Origin: Cantharellus purpuraceus
Taxonomy: Eukaryota > Basidiomycota > Agaricomycetes > Cantharellales > Hydnaceae
NCBI GenBank assembly: GCA_025174535.1
Contig: JALBUN010000017.1
Location: forward strand, 62,001-126,000
Direction of reading: 5' to 3'
Length of the DNA stretch: 64,000 nt
Shown here: positions 27,196 through 39,563 of the stretch, in pieces
Layout of the letters: the number at the start of each line of letters is the position of its first letter
Position numbering within the stretch: the stretch's first letter is position 1
Notes under the pieces: generated by a model
The model's input: only the letters and a program-made list of their open reading frames with translations
Database searches by the model: none
Told to the model about the DNA's origin: nothing
Program-made: the position numbers and the translations under genes

Positions 27196-28674
27196 CATAG
27201 TTGTACATCTTCCTCAAGAATTTGACAGAGAAGATCCGCCACGCAAGGCTGAAGTGTGCAGTACCACGCTGACATATGCCGCAATTACAATGTCTAGCTC
27301 TCAGTACTTAGCCACCTTGCCGTTTCCTAGTGACTAGACCTACAGGCCTGCAACCCCAAATACAACCGCTTTCGTTCAAGCTTATTCTGTGACATCGGTC
27401 ATACAACAAAATGAAAGCTGTGGCAGTAGTTGATGATAGGTGAAATCAATTTTTAAGACGCACATTCTGTAGGCCCTGCAACATAGCAGTGATTATGGTA
27501 AATAGCGGCATGCCATAAGATATGTAAAGACACAAACACTAGTGGGAGTTATAAGTGTAGTAGGGGGTTTCTAAAGGACAGACCCAGTGGGTAGACTTCA
27601 CTGAGGTGGCCGTGTGGTACTCAGTCGGTCTTATATGCTGTCACATAGGCGACAGGAGCTCCGTGCACAGGAGCTCTGTACACAGGTGTACGTTCAGCGT
27701 CGAATTGTTGTAGAACAGCATCAGAATCAGGGGATAGAAGTATCTGTTGCGTACTCTAACGAAGGGCTGAGCACCCATAACATCGAGGGATCCGGAAATA
27801 CGAGAATTATTGAGGTATCATTTGGTTTAATATTAAATACAGACCTAAAATATTGTATACAAGGACAGGTACTGAACAACCATATAGATGAGCGATTATT
27901 ACCCTACTTCCTTTGATGATATAAATAAGCCCCCGCAACTCCAACAGATGGGGGCGGGTAGATGGAGGTGCTGGGAGAGCTGGAAACTGAGCTGCGGTGA
28001 AGCGGCTGCGAAAATGGATCTGCAGCTGCACTTAGTGGCAGGATCGCATCTGCAAGAGTGAGGGTAAGCACAAACCTAGTAATGATCAGCTCTGGATTCG
28101 TTAGCAGGATGGTGGATGTCATACCCTAATCTCACCAGACTTGATATAATCTCTCTATAAGCACACTCCTGTAACGGATGCCATGACTTTGCTAAACCTG
28201 AGTGTCAGCCTGTTCCATGTTGACCTTTTGTATACTCTCCACATTCCGAGTGTGCTGGCTAGTGTCACAGCCACCAAACGTCGCTGCTCCCTGCTCTAGT
28301 CTACATGCAAACAGTTGACAGAAAAACAGAAAAATTGAAATTAACTATCAGAACGCAGGTACGATGAGGATTGCATACGTGTGGAAGAGTTCAGTTCCGG
28401 GTGGGAACCACGCCGCCACACCGGCAATATCGTGCTTTCCATAGCCCGCAACAGCTGTCCTCCTACCGTGGAGGCTGAAATGCACGCCATGTGGAAAGGG
28501 TAAATTCCGGGTTACCCCCGGTGCACGCTCTTATGAAATCATCTAATAAACGGTCAAATTTGAGTGACTCATGGAACAAATGTTGATACACCTGTCGCAA
28601 AGGCATTGAATAAAACACTAGCGGCTGTATACAATTCAGTGGCGACAATTTTAGTGGCGACAATATTCGAAACT
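27196..28674. other. No recognisable gene
   Basis: A 100-codon plus-strand frame (27614-27916) and short minus-strand frames near 27.9-28.1 kb have no recognisable domain and no supported exons. Copy A of the segmental duplication begins at about 28675. Confidence 0.45.
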
Positions 28675-30293
28675 CGAAGCAGGCACAGGGAGTGTGTGAG
28701 TGTATGTCAGAATGATCGACAAAGCAAAACGCACGGGTAGGGTTAACAAGCTGACGGACATGAAATTCTGGTGACATAGTTATTCTGAAGATATCAAGCG
28801 ATCCCTCTTGGAACACATCGATTGTACCCCTCCAAGTGGGATGTGAAATGTTCTGGGGGCCGTTCAATATTATTATGCACAGAGTATGACACAGGCTAGT
28901 GAAGTGGGTTCACCTGACGGAAACTGAAACGGAATATATTTTCTGTTTCAAAGGATGAGCGTAGCCGCCCAAATGTTCGCCACTAAGCGGATGAACCTTA
29001 TAGTTACATAATGTTAGTGGCACGATAACATAATCAAAAGACAAGTCTTTCTTATCCTCAACACCCTCTCTGGCAGTCTGTCGACTTCAGGTCTTATCAC
29101 ACACTACGTTTATCAACGTATGATGTCTTCTACTGGCTTGTTCCGTCGCCTGAACCTTGTTACCACCAAATTACCACCAAACGAGTCGCTCCTTGTCGCC
29201 CAAGCCGAATAGAAGCGTCCACATAAGGAAGAGCTAGCCTTGGGTCATCGACTTATCAAAAGAATGGCACTAGCTCGAACGTCGCATCAGGTCCCCTTCA
29301 ACACAGTAAACAGCTGAAAGAGCTCTGTTTGTCATGGTTTCCGCTCTGACTAATGGACAGCATGCTACACTCAGCGGTCACGCATTTCGTTGCAGATATC
29401 ATGGCTACTATGTTGCTCATTTTTCCTAACACTATTAAACTAGTTAACGGAAACTGAAGTGGGACGCGCCTTCAGAGGAAGGTACGAGCATAGCCGCCGG
29501 TAATCGACCAGCGTACAGGCTTTGGAGCTGCATAATGTTAGTAGTAAAATAAATGATCCTATTAACACAGCCATTCACATCGTATCCCCTCACTACGTAT
29601 TCGAGTACAATGGTTAATCTCGTCACTGCCTGAACCGTGAGACGGGACAAGCACGGTGGTGGGTCGTTGCGTCTGCGGCATGAAGCGGGAGGAACGTCAG
29701 TGTGGTCAACAGGCATGATCAAGGCGGGCTATTGGTTTGTGAGGCCTATACCCCATAAGTGTATGAGTCTATCCCGCGGAGTTGAATGAGTCCACATCGT
29801 TCCTTACATAGATCTCAACGCTAACTAAAAACAGGCTGCTCTGCCATGCTCTAATAGAGACTAGGGGGCGGTGTGATTGTGATATCCACACTAAACTGCA
29901 TAAGATCCATTCAATCGCGGAATATTCAAACCATAAGTAAAAGAACCAAAGAAGCCTCACCTATCAATATTGAGCGGCCATTTCATAGGGAAAGAATACC
30001 GCCACGAGCTTGCTAGCTCAGGAACGCTCCATGCGAATTCGTGAAGTGGATTGTGAATTCCCACAGGAACAAAAAAAAAAGAACGCACTGTTTGTTCATG
30101 AAGAGTGGCTCAAAGCATTGAATGTGCTCACGAAAGAACCATCGCTATCGTTACGAGCTACTGGAACAAACAACCTAGTTCCGACATCAGAAGGGGGTCA
30201 AAGTCACTCGCCCTATTTCGGGGGGGCACCCAGGCTTTGTATTCATCACGGTGTGGCACCTTATGGCACCTAAAGCCAAGGGGTTTGTCAGAA

Positions 30294-30302
30294 TATATAA
30301 GG
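30294..30302 (+). promoter_or_regulatory. TATA box of zinc-finger gene A
   Basis: TATATAAGG lies 96 bp upstream of the ATG at 30390. The same element is kept in copy B at 39466, at nearly the same distance. Confidence 0.55.
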
Positions 30303-30389
30303 GGAGCGAATTTGGCTGACTTTCACCAAGTGATTTCTCCCCTTCAGTTTTTCTTGTCTGAGCTACTCCCAACATTTGGTGCTTTCATC

Positions 30390-32115
30390 ATGCCTCAGTT
30401 CACTACCAACTTTGAAGAGCTTGACGCGCCCTGTTACGCGTTTGACGCGCCTTCCAGTTCGACAGACTTTGATTATCCAACATGGCCCTCGTATGCCATC
30501 CCCCCCGACGCGGCCCCTTCAACTTCCATGGCCAGTCTAGATGGCAGTTGCGTGGACTCCAATGACTACCCCTTCTCCCAACCGCACCAACTAGATCCAG
30601 CATGGCCCTCGTATGCCATCCCTCCCGATGCGGCCCCTTCAACTTCCATGGCCAGTCTAGATGGCAATTTCGTGAACTCCAATGACTACCCCTTCTCCCA
30701 ACCGCACCAACTAGAACCGTTTGACTTCTCAAGTAAGCCAAAACCCTAGTACAGTGTCTAATATGAACAGCCTCCTCATCTTCGGCATACAGCTTTCCTG
30801 CAGCCATCTGACGTATCGCAAGAGCCATTATATTCCGCTTGCTCAAACCCTCAGTGTCAACAATGTCTGAAAACAATATGGGCAAGCGCAAGAGCGCCAT
30901 TAGAAACCACGGCTGGCGAATGGTCGCAAAGCTTAAATCAACAACTAAACCCAAATCAGCTCATGGCTACGCCTTTCCTCCAGGAAGTTCCACTGGCTAC
31001 TCCCTCGATTTCCCTGTCGAACATTCCTACTTCCGATACAGGGTCAGGGAGTAACGCGATGCCCATGGAGCCCTACTGGGAGGGAGGGCTTGGGTATAAG
31101 TGAGCAACCCCTCGTGTGTTTACACATACGGCTCTGCTGACATTGTGAATTGCAAGTGATACGTATCTATCCGAGGATTGCTCGAGTCACGTCTCTCTGA
31201 TACCCATGCATCACAGTCTATCTGTCACGGAAGGTGCAATGCCACATGATCATCATGATCATCAGACACCGCCACTTTCGAGCGACCATGATGCACTCGG
31301 GTATTCAGCAGGGCAGTTGGCTCTTGCAAATCAGGGATGTGATACAGCAGGCATCTTCGCTGGGGTTCTGAACCAGTGAGTGCATTGTATAATCATGGAC
31401 GCAAGTTTGACGGATCGGGTTTGACAGACCATATGGAGCTGACCCCAGCGGCTATAACAACGAAAGTCACGACAGTGACACAACGTGGCAGTCCATATCT
31501 GTGCCACATGCCGGTACAGTTGCTTTAGAGCAGCTGGATGGATCATCCGCGGGCAATCCCAAATCCCGCCCGACGACTGCGGTATGGACTACAACACCGT
31601 CGCATTCCATCCTGCCGCCTTCAATCCCGGCGCCTTCTACTCCACGTTTTAGCACGCCGTTAGATATCATCCTAACCGCAGACCACGAATGTAGCTATGT
31701 CGGTCCTGATGGCAAGGCATGCCGGCGGAGTCTGGCATCGGGGAGCAGCAGGAATGCGGCAAGACACTGGCTCACCTGCCACGCAATGAAGGAGCTCATC
31801 CGTATCCGAGCAAAAAAACTGGCCATGTCACAAGCAACGATCATCAATTCCACAGCAAGGAAATTGGCTGCGGAACGATATCTGGGCATTTGTCCACGGG
31901 AGACATGCGTGGACAAAGGAAGAGGCAAAGCCGAGTTCGCGCGCGAAGACAGCCTGATTCGCCACATGGAAAACCCGAAGAGACACAAGGGGATTGCCAT
32001 GTCAAGACGCGAAGCGAGCAGATGGGTTCATGGGAACATGGAGGTCCTCAGGAACTCGGACGAGTTCGGGAGTGGATACGAGGAGGCTGTTTCGAGGATA
32101 TGGCACGGATGCTGA
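30390..32115 (+). CDS. C2H2-like zinc-finger protein, copy A
   Basis: Four exons: 30390-30732, 30793-31099, 31157-31375 and 31428-32115. They total 1,557 nt, giving 518 aa with all junctions in frame. The N-terminal half is rich in Pro, Ser and Thr and acidic, like an activation region. Exon 1 carries a 120-bp in-frame tandem repeat (PTWPSYAIPPDAAPSTSM and its copy starting AWPSYAIPP). Exon 3 has a His-rich stretch (PHDHHDHQ). The C-terminal exon has two zinc-finger-like units: C-x9-C-x14-H-x4-H beginning at HECSYVGPDG, and C-x4-C-x18-H-x6-H beginning at GICPRETC with REDSLIRH before the histidines. Spacing is looser than classical C2H2. It is probably a nuclear DNA-binding regulator (inference). 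Exon 4 protein from residue SVPHAG onward is identical to copy B. Confidence 0.78.
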
Positions 32116-32530
32116 GAGGACTGGAGAATTGATAATGGAGCTCTGGTGTTCTTGAGGGGGTTTATATGGTCTGGCAGAACAAGGGGAGGGGAGGACAAAG
32201 GGATGTGAGTCACGTGATGAAGTGATGATCGGTCATGGCAGGTCGCCGCGAATCAATATAGTCGGCTTTGAAGTTTTTTTATAGAAAGACTTTCCATTCA
32301 ACTGGCATCGCATGGTATGATTGTTGATTGGACGATCGTGGGTTATAGTATTTTGTTGGCCCAGGCGCTAGTTTATTGATGAACTTGAATGCAACGTGCT
32401 ATAATTGCTTACGTCTAGATGGCAAGTTCTATTGAAGGAGATCTCAGTCATCAGTCACAGAAGCGTGGTGTACAACTCGGATGATCTGAGAGGAAACGCT
32501 GTGCCGCTCAGCATGTGTCGAGTATCTCTG

Positions 32531-33284
32531 TGTCCGCGTGATTATGTACGTCAAGGCGTAAACAGTGGGGTTGTTGTGCACGTCAGGCTTGCAAGGGGAC
32601 TAATAGGAGTCAATGGGTAGAGCTAGTTAGTGAGTCACCAAGTGACTGGAAACGAATAGCACTCGATCGTCTTAAGGGGATCTGGAGATTTACTCAATGA
32701 CAATCATTTCTTGCACACTGCAACTCTGACACTCTAAATTCAGTGCAAGCAATCCAACTTGACGTCCGTCATCTCGCCCCACAGTACCTTCTCTCAAAAC
32801 ATCTCGCTTAGCAAGTAGCCGTAGATTAGAGCTTGCAAAGCATGAGGGAAGGTTCCGCAGGGAGAATATGCGTCATGAGGTTTGTGCTGGGGAAGTTCCA
32901 AAAGAAAATAATCCTGGATGAATAGTTGCCGTCAGTGTCGGATCCAGTAAAATAGGATGGCCGGTGCGTCAAAAGTTTTAATCATAGGCTGATTTGCTCA
33001 TGTGTCGTTCATCCATTCATTACGGGCTGATCACCTTTTCTAGCTGGTGCTTACAGGGATGTTTATCTATGTCCAGCCAGGCTGAAAGCTCAGACAAACG
33101 CCTGTATCATCAAAGTAGGCGCAGCCTTTACTCTTCCATTGTTCATGAGCAAGAGACATGCGAGGCCACACCTATCTATCTTCCAGCCTCAACGTATATA
33201 TATACTACTCGCACCATGCAACTGCCATACAAATCCTAAGTCCTGAACGAGCAGCAACCAGATACTATCTACACGACCAGCCGG
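32531..33284. other. Intergenic, no gene seen
   Basis: Lies between copy A of the duplication and the 3' end of RAE1. Only short frames occur. Confidence 0.5.
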
Positions 33285-35080
33285 CTATTTCTTTGGCTTC
33301 TTCTTCACTTCCTCGTCTTTGCATGGGTGCAGCATGATCTTGTTTGGTAGACTAGGGACATTGCCGCTATAACCCTGATACCATCGTCACGCGAAGATCA
33401 GCAATGGGGGTCGAGGTCTAAAAGATAGACAGACCTTGCTCCAGTCGTAACTCATGGCGTACGAAAAAATGGTTCCGGTCCTGTTGAACGCTGTACTCGA
33501 GATGGGGCCACCGACGGCGTCGAAAGCTAAAACCAATTACGAATGTTAGTGAGTGTCACCAATGAATGCAATGAGCAGTAATCAAAACAGAAGTTGCCAA
33601 ATGGCCGCGGACTCTTTGTGAGGTGCTATTGCTGGGCTATTCTCGAAGGTCCAAATAGACGAGGTGAAAAGGGACATGTTTTCCACTGGGGGAGATGGGA
33701 GAGACAAGTGCAAATAGGTGATGAAAACCTGCGCTCACATTTCAGCCTGGTTCTGCTATCTTTATCCCAAAATGTGATTGTGCCGTCAGAACCCGACGTG
33801 CTAAAAGTGCCATGTTGCTGATGGAAGCTGTCACGGAGAGAAGCATAAACCGAGTAAGTCGGCGAGAAGAATATTGCCATATGCATGGATAGGAGAGGGG
33901 GAGAGAAGTTGACGAGACGTAGATGAGCATGATCACCTTTCCTGGAACAGTAAAAAGCTTACCTGATGTCATTTACTGCAAATACCAGACTGTGGTGCTC
34001 TTTGCCTTGTTGTGCCTGTTCCCGCCGGTGGCACTTGAAAGAAAAGTTCTGATTCTGAGCACTGCTAAACGAACAGTAAGGGGAAGTTAGAATGCAGAGT
34101 TTGATAGCAACTCACGCGGCAGGTTTTTCTTCCACGTAGTGAATGGCCACCCTTCCTTCAACGCTACCAATGGCGAACCCATCGGCAGCTGGGAAACATG
34201 CAACGACACGGGTTTGGTATTTCAAAGGAGACTCAAAAGACTAGGTATAGCGACAGACGCGCGATCGGGTTGGATATGGGGTTCCAAGTTATTAGTCAAG
34301 AAAACTGTCGCGTCGATTTGAGATGGCCTACCCGGTACTCTTTTGTCGGCTCTACTAAATTGTAGATATTGACTCTCCTATCTGCGCAGCCGACCACCAT
34401 GAGTGGATATACCACATCCATCGTGTAGCATCGCTCGGGAAGATTAGCTGTTGCAACCGGAGCCTGCTGTCGAAGATCCCAATACTAGACGCGATATTGT
34501 CAATTCGACATGAAGCACTGGTGATGCGGCAACACAAATACCTTCACGGTCTTATCCCAACTGCCAGTGGCGAGAATGCCACCCTGCGCGTCAATCCACT
34601 TGACGGACTTGATTGGAGCATCGTGTGCAGCAATCTGGCTTGATTGTCCCGACTGGACGTCGAACATGCGACCTGCCTTATCGGCACCACCAGAAAGAAC
34701 CTTCGTTCCGTCCTATAACAACATATCAGCAGTGAAACACGTCGCGATTGATCATATGGACGCGGTACCTTGCTCCAACACACACTTAATACTGGCCCTT
34801 CGTGCCCATACATGGCTTTCCCCTACAACCATGTCAATAATCCGATCCACAATAACCGCCTAGACCCGCTCACCTGAGACTGCCCATTCGCTCCTACTTC
34901 ATATATTCTGACGTTATTGTCCCAACTCCCCGCTGCAAGGAAATCAGCCTGAGGGCTCCACGAAACACTTGACACCGAGTCTGGCGGTGGGTCGGCAAGC
35001 TCCACATCCTTCGTAGCATTGGTGTTTTGAGTGGATGTCCCAGCGACAGATGAACTGCCGCCAGCACCGAAGAACGACAT
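33285..35080 (-). CDS. RAE1: mRNA export factor RAE1/Gle2 (WD40)
   Basis: WD40 beta-propeller protein that binds the GLEBS motif of nucleoporin Nup98/Nup116 at the nuclear pore and is needed for mRNA export. The start ATG is at 35080 and the TAG at 33285-33287. Exons show the characteristic order: [10 protein letters not shown], then [157 protein letters not shown], and the tail [20 protein letters not shown]. These match Rae1 throughout, including FSFKCHR and the C-terminal lysine run. About eight exons with short introns; no lesion. It shares a 99-bp intergenic region with STN1. Confidence 0.92.
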
Positions 35081-35179
35081 GACGGTGACACACAAGAAGT
35101 GGGACAAGCAAAAGTTTCAAGTGGCTAAATAGGCGCGCATTGTCACTGCACGTGACTCACCCCGCGGGCGCGGAACGGT
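35081..35179. promoter_or_regulatory. RAE1-STN1 bidirectional promoter
   Basis: Only 99 bp separate the two start codons of divergent genes, so both core promoters and leaders must share or overlap this space. No clear TATA box is seen. Short GC-rich strings such as CCGCGGGCGCGG lie near 35160. Confidence 0.6.
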
Positions 35180-37201
35180 ATGAGTCTGACAACCTCGCTC
35201 GCCAACCAGTCCACGCACCGCGTCATGTTGAGTCCTTCCAAGAAAAGACCATTGGAAGAAGAACATGCCCAGGAACTGACCCGAAATAATGACTCCAAAC
35301 CGACGCGGAATGAGCTCTGGAGATGGTGTTTGAGGGCAGATGCCGTAGCACAATGCTACATACGTGACGTGATACAGATGCAGGGGAATGGACATGAGAA
35401 TGGAAACGGTGCGCATCTCATGACTGATAGGCTGCGCTTGGTCTGTTTACAAGACGAATCCAGATTCAGATGCCTTTTGGTGGCTTGGCACCGTGCCTTG
35501 TCGCAGCGTCCAATTTGTGGGGATGTTAGTTGGCGCAAAGGCTTACGAGAGGCGCACGGTGTATACAGGTAATACCCCGCATTTCCATCCTGGAAGACTT
35601 TCTTAGCCCATTTGATACAGTGGACGACGGGACCGGCGTCATCCAATGCGTGCATATTCATCCCCAGTCGGCTCAGGATAAGCAAAAATCCAAGCAACAG
35701 CAACAGCGGCCGCCTGTGAGTCAGGTGTCAGAATTTTCGGCTCCACACTACGAAGTAGGGGATATCCTCCGCGTGAGTGGTCGTGTCGAGGCGTGGCATG
35801 ACACACGCCAGATAATCATCAATGATTTCCGTATGAGCAGCCTTCTTTTGGCTGTCATTCAGCTGCTGATGTCTACCAGAGCTCTGCCAACCAAACGACG
35901 AGCCGGCGCATTGGATCGCCACCGCCAAACTGCACAAAGAATATTATTCACAGCCCTTTGTTATCCCCCATCTTCCACCCCCTCCAGTCCCTCACACACC
36001 GGTAAAACACAACCGAGATGTGCCCACATTGAGCACACCTAGCACGGTTAGCACCGTCCCCACTCCTTCCACTGCTGCCTCGTCATCGAGCGCTGCCAGC
36101 GCAGTCGAGAACGGACCCACTCGACTTCGCCACCCTTCCCGACTCCGCTCGAAAGAGCTCATCGCCAGCACATTCAAGATCTATCTCAAGCACTACATGG
36201 ACATGCTGTCAGATCCCTCTCGACAAGTTCAGCCTGGTTGCAGCGGGGTAAACGAAGAGTCGCCATGTAAGCACCCCAAGCATCACCTTGAAGATGAAGC
36301 TGCAACGCCGAGGCCAAAGGACCGACTCTTGCGGGAATCGGACGTCACCCCTCGAGCCGTGCAGTGGACTGGGACACGTGGATATATTCAGCCACCAGCA
36401 CGTGCCAAAGGGTTCACGCTTTCCTTCTTGCGCCGAGTACCCGAACTGGCCGACATGGCATGTCGCATCGTCGAACAGGAACGGAAACGTCGTGCGCGAG
36501 AGGAGAGGAAGGAGGCGAGGCGAAGTGGAGGGAACGCCCCGCCCCCGTCAAAGCGCATATCTACAGAGCCATCAGGTAGAAAGGCGAAACGACTGTATAT
36601 GTGGGTGCTGCGAGAGCTACACAAAGAGGGGAGTATTATCTTGCATGAGGATGACGCGCCTGTCTGGGAACTTCCCGTTCCGGATAAAGTGAGCGCGAGG
36701 ATCTGGAGGACATCCCGCGCTAGCCAACAGCAGGACCAGCAGCAGCGTTCTCTGACCCTGGACGCTGCCGTCGACACCAGTTCCAGTAGAAGCATCACCG
36801 GCCCGACGGCCGATACGAGCATCATCTCACATTGGGACCCCGGCGATGGCGATCTCTCTGACCCTCCTGCGCACGAGGAATCCTATGTTCCGCTGACACC
36901 CACCATGTTGACGGACCCCATCATCGACGCGATCAAGGGGCTCATGGTGCGAACGCAACCGCTCCGCTCTAAGCGCGCGGCTGGTCCTGCGGGTCAGCAG
37001 GCACCCGAGACGTACCGCGGCGGGGGACGCGCCACGGTGGGGGTGGGACCCACCGCTGCGGAGCTGCGCGGGTATTTGAGCAGGGCGGATGCGCGGTGGG
37101 AGCATGTAGGGGAGTATACGGTTATGGATGCGTTGGATGTGTTGAAGAGGGAGGAGAGGGTGTATCGTGTTGGGAATGGGAGGTGGGAGCTGTCGATATG
37201 A
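35180..37201 (+). CDS. STN1: CST complex subunit Stn1 (telomere capping)
   Basis: Single-strand telomere-binding protein that works with Ten1 (and Cdc13/CTC1) to cap telomeres and promote lagging-strand fill-in. The ATG is at 35180 and the TGA at 37199-37201. The N-terminal OB fold is seen as LWRWCLRADAVAQCYIRDV, then VYT spliced to VDDGTGVIQCVHIHP, then YEVGDILRVSGRVEAWHDTR with QIIINDFR. After an intron the frame runs through EYYSQPFVIP, a Pro/Thr/Ser linker, and a long C-terminal part. That part includes SKELIASTFKIYLKHYM, a charged helix (EQERKRRAREERKEARR), and a final winged-helix-like end (YTVMDALDVLKREERVYRVG). This order agrees with fungal Stn1 proteins. No disabling change is visible. 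It lies head-to-head with RAE1. Confidence 0.88.
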
Positions 37202-37340
37202 AGGGGGGAACGGGGGGTAGGAGGGGGAGGGGGGTGGATGGGTGAGGGACGACGGGAGATGGTGTTTTTTTTGTGGGGTGGTCCCCTTTTTGATGTTATT
37301 AGAGGCGGAAATCCTTGCGGGGCGTCTGAAAGGAGTTGTT

Positions 37341-37787
37341 TAGGGCCACGATTCCCGGACTCATATATAGTGTACAGATACATATCACAGAATCACATTG
37401 GAATCACCGGTATATCCTACGCGTCCCCTCGACTCAAACCAACCACACGACCGCCCTCTATTCAAAAAACAAAACAAAAAGCCGCTTCAACCCCCCCAGG
37501 CCTCAAGGGCCTCACGCTAAAGCGGGACCAGTCTATACAGGTGTACTAATGTACGAGACACGAAAAAAAAAACCCGAGCGCCACACAAATACCCCAACGA
37601 CACCCCCTCTTGACTTTTCACGACACAAGACCAGGGATGAAACAGACACGACGCGCATACACACACACGCATGAAAAAGAAAGCAGTGAGGGAAGGGGGT
37701 TGACAAAACTATTTGACTATTAACACGACGTGGAGAGTGATTCGACGCAAGTGAGGAAAAGAAACAAAATAAAATTCTATTGAGCAA
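37341..37787. repeat. STN1-downstream flank, first copy (F1)
   Basis: From about AGGGCCACGATTC at 37341 to the junction with copy B at 37788 the sequence matches 41545-42060. It shares the TATATAGTGTACAGAT string, the CACGCTAAGCG-like block, the CA-rich microsatellite-like stretch and TTTGACTATTAACACGACG. The second copy has small insertions. Confidence 0.82.
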
Positions 37788-39465
37788 CGAAGCAGGCACA
37801 GGGAGTGTGTAAGTGGATGTAGCCAGAATGATTAACAAAGCAAAACGCACGGGTAGACAAGCTGACGGACGTGGAGTTCTTGTGATAGTTGTTCTGAAGA
37901 TATGAAGCAATCCCTCTTGGAACACAGTTGATCGTATCCCTCCTAGTGGGGTGTGAAATGTTCTGGGGGCGGTTCGATATTATTACGCACCAGAGTAAGA
38001 GTATGACACAGGCTAGTGAAGTTCGCCGGACGCATGGGGCACACGTACACATAACCTGGTGTGACACCGTTGATCCTGGCATCTTCGATGTAATGCTCCA
38101 CCTGCGTTGGGTCCCTGACAGAAACTGAAACGGAATATATTTTCTGTTTCAAAGAATGAGCGTAGCTACCGCCCAAGTGTGCCACTAAGCGGATGAACCT
38201 TGTAGTTACATAATGTTATTGGTGCGATAACATACTCAAGAGACAAATCTTTCTTATCCTCAGCATCCTCTCTGGCAGTCTGTCGACTTCAGGTTTTAAC
38301 GCTACCTTCATCATCCAACCTATGCTTCTACTGGCTTGTTCCGTCGCCTGAACCTTGTTGCCACCAAATTACCACCAAACGAGTCGCTCCTTGTCGCCCA
38401 AGCCGAATAGAAGCGCCCACATAAGGAAGAGCTAGCCTTGGGTCATGAGAATGGCACTAGCTCGAACGTCACATCAGGCCCCCTTCAACACAGTAAACAG
38501 TGAAAGAGCTCTGTTGGATTTCTCTCTGACTAACGGACAGCTTGCTACACTCAGCGGTCACGCATATCGTTGCAGATACCATGGCTACTATGTTACTCAT
38601 CTTTCTTGACACTATTTAAGCTAGTTGACGGAAACTGAAGTGGGACGCGCCTTCAGAGGAAGGTACGAGCATAGCCGCCGGTAATCGATCAGCGGACGGG
38701 CTTTGGAGCCACATGATGTTAGTAGAAAAATAAATGATTCTACTGACACAGCCGTTCGCATCGTATCCCCTCACTACATATTCGATAGTACAATAGTCAT
38801 TTTCGTCGCTGCCTGAACCGTGGGACGGGACAAGCACGGTGGTGGGTCGTTGCGTCTGCGGCATGAAGCGAGAGGAACGTCAGTATGGCCAACAGGACAT
38901 CACCATAGTCTAGCCAGGCTGTTGGTTTGCGAGACCTATACCCCATAAGTGCGTGAGTCTATTGGAGTCGAATGAGTCCACACCGTTCCTTACGTAGATC
39001 TCAACGCTAACTAAAAACGGGCAGCTCTACTCTCAGCCCATGCTCTAATAGAGACTAGGGAGCGGTGTGATTGTGATATCCACACTAAGATCCATTCCAT
39101 CGCGGAATATTGAAACCACAACTAAAAGAACCAAAGAAACCTCACCTATCAATATTAAGCGGGCATTTCATAGGGAAAGAATACCGCCACGGGTTTGCTA
39201 GCTCAGGAACGGTTCATGCGAATTCGTAAAGTGGATTGTGAATTCCCACGGGAACAAAAAAAAAAAAAAGAACGCACCGTTTGTTCATGAAGAGTGGCTC
39301 AGAGCATTGAATGTGCTCACGAAAGAACCATCGCTATCGTTGTGTGACAAATTCCGACATCAGAAGGGGGTAAAAGTCACTTGCCCTATTTCGGGAGGGC
39401 ACCCAGGCTTTGTATTCGTCGCGGAGTGGCACCTCGTGGTACCTAAAGCCAGGGGTTTGTCAGAG

Positions 39466-39475
39466 TATATATAAG
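39466..39475 (+). promoter_or_regulatory. TATA box of zinc-finger gene B
   Basis: TATATATAAG lies 98 bp upstream of the ATG at 39564, matching the position in copy A. Confidence 0.55.
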
Positions 39476-39563
39476 AGGAGGGAATTTGGCTGACTTTCAC
39501 CAAGTGATTTCTCCCCTTCACCTTTTCTTGTCTGAGCTACCCCCAACACTTGGTGCTTTTATC

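Larger units (their letters stand above)
28675..32530 (+). repeat. Segmental duplication, copy A
   Basis: From CGAAGCAGGCACAGG at about 28675 to about 32530 this block matches 37788-41530. The first 2.7 kb (upstream region and exons 1-3 of the zinc-finger gene) differ by many substitutions and indels. From about 31470 to about 32450 I see no differences between the copies. Conserved 5' modules include a GAAAC/GTTTC hairpin near 28920 and a GGAAACTGAAG block near 29450, which looks related to the first. Confidence 0.9.

Noticed and set aside
27614..27916. 100-codon plus-strand frame
   Set aside because: No recognisable features and no promoter or splice evidence.
29444..29722. Frame shared with 38616-38864 in the duplicated block
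   Set aside because: The similarity comes from the DNA duplication. An indel in copy B changes the N-terminal half, so it is not conserved as a protein.
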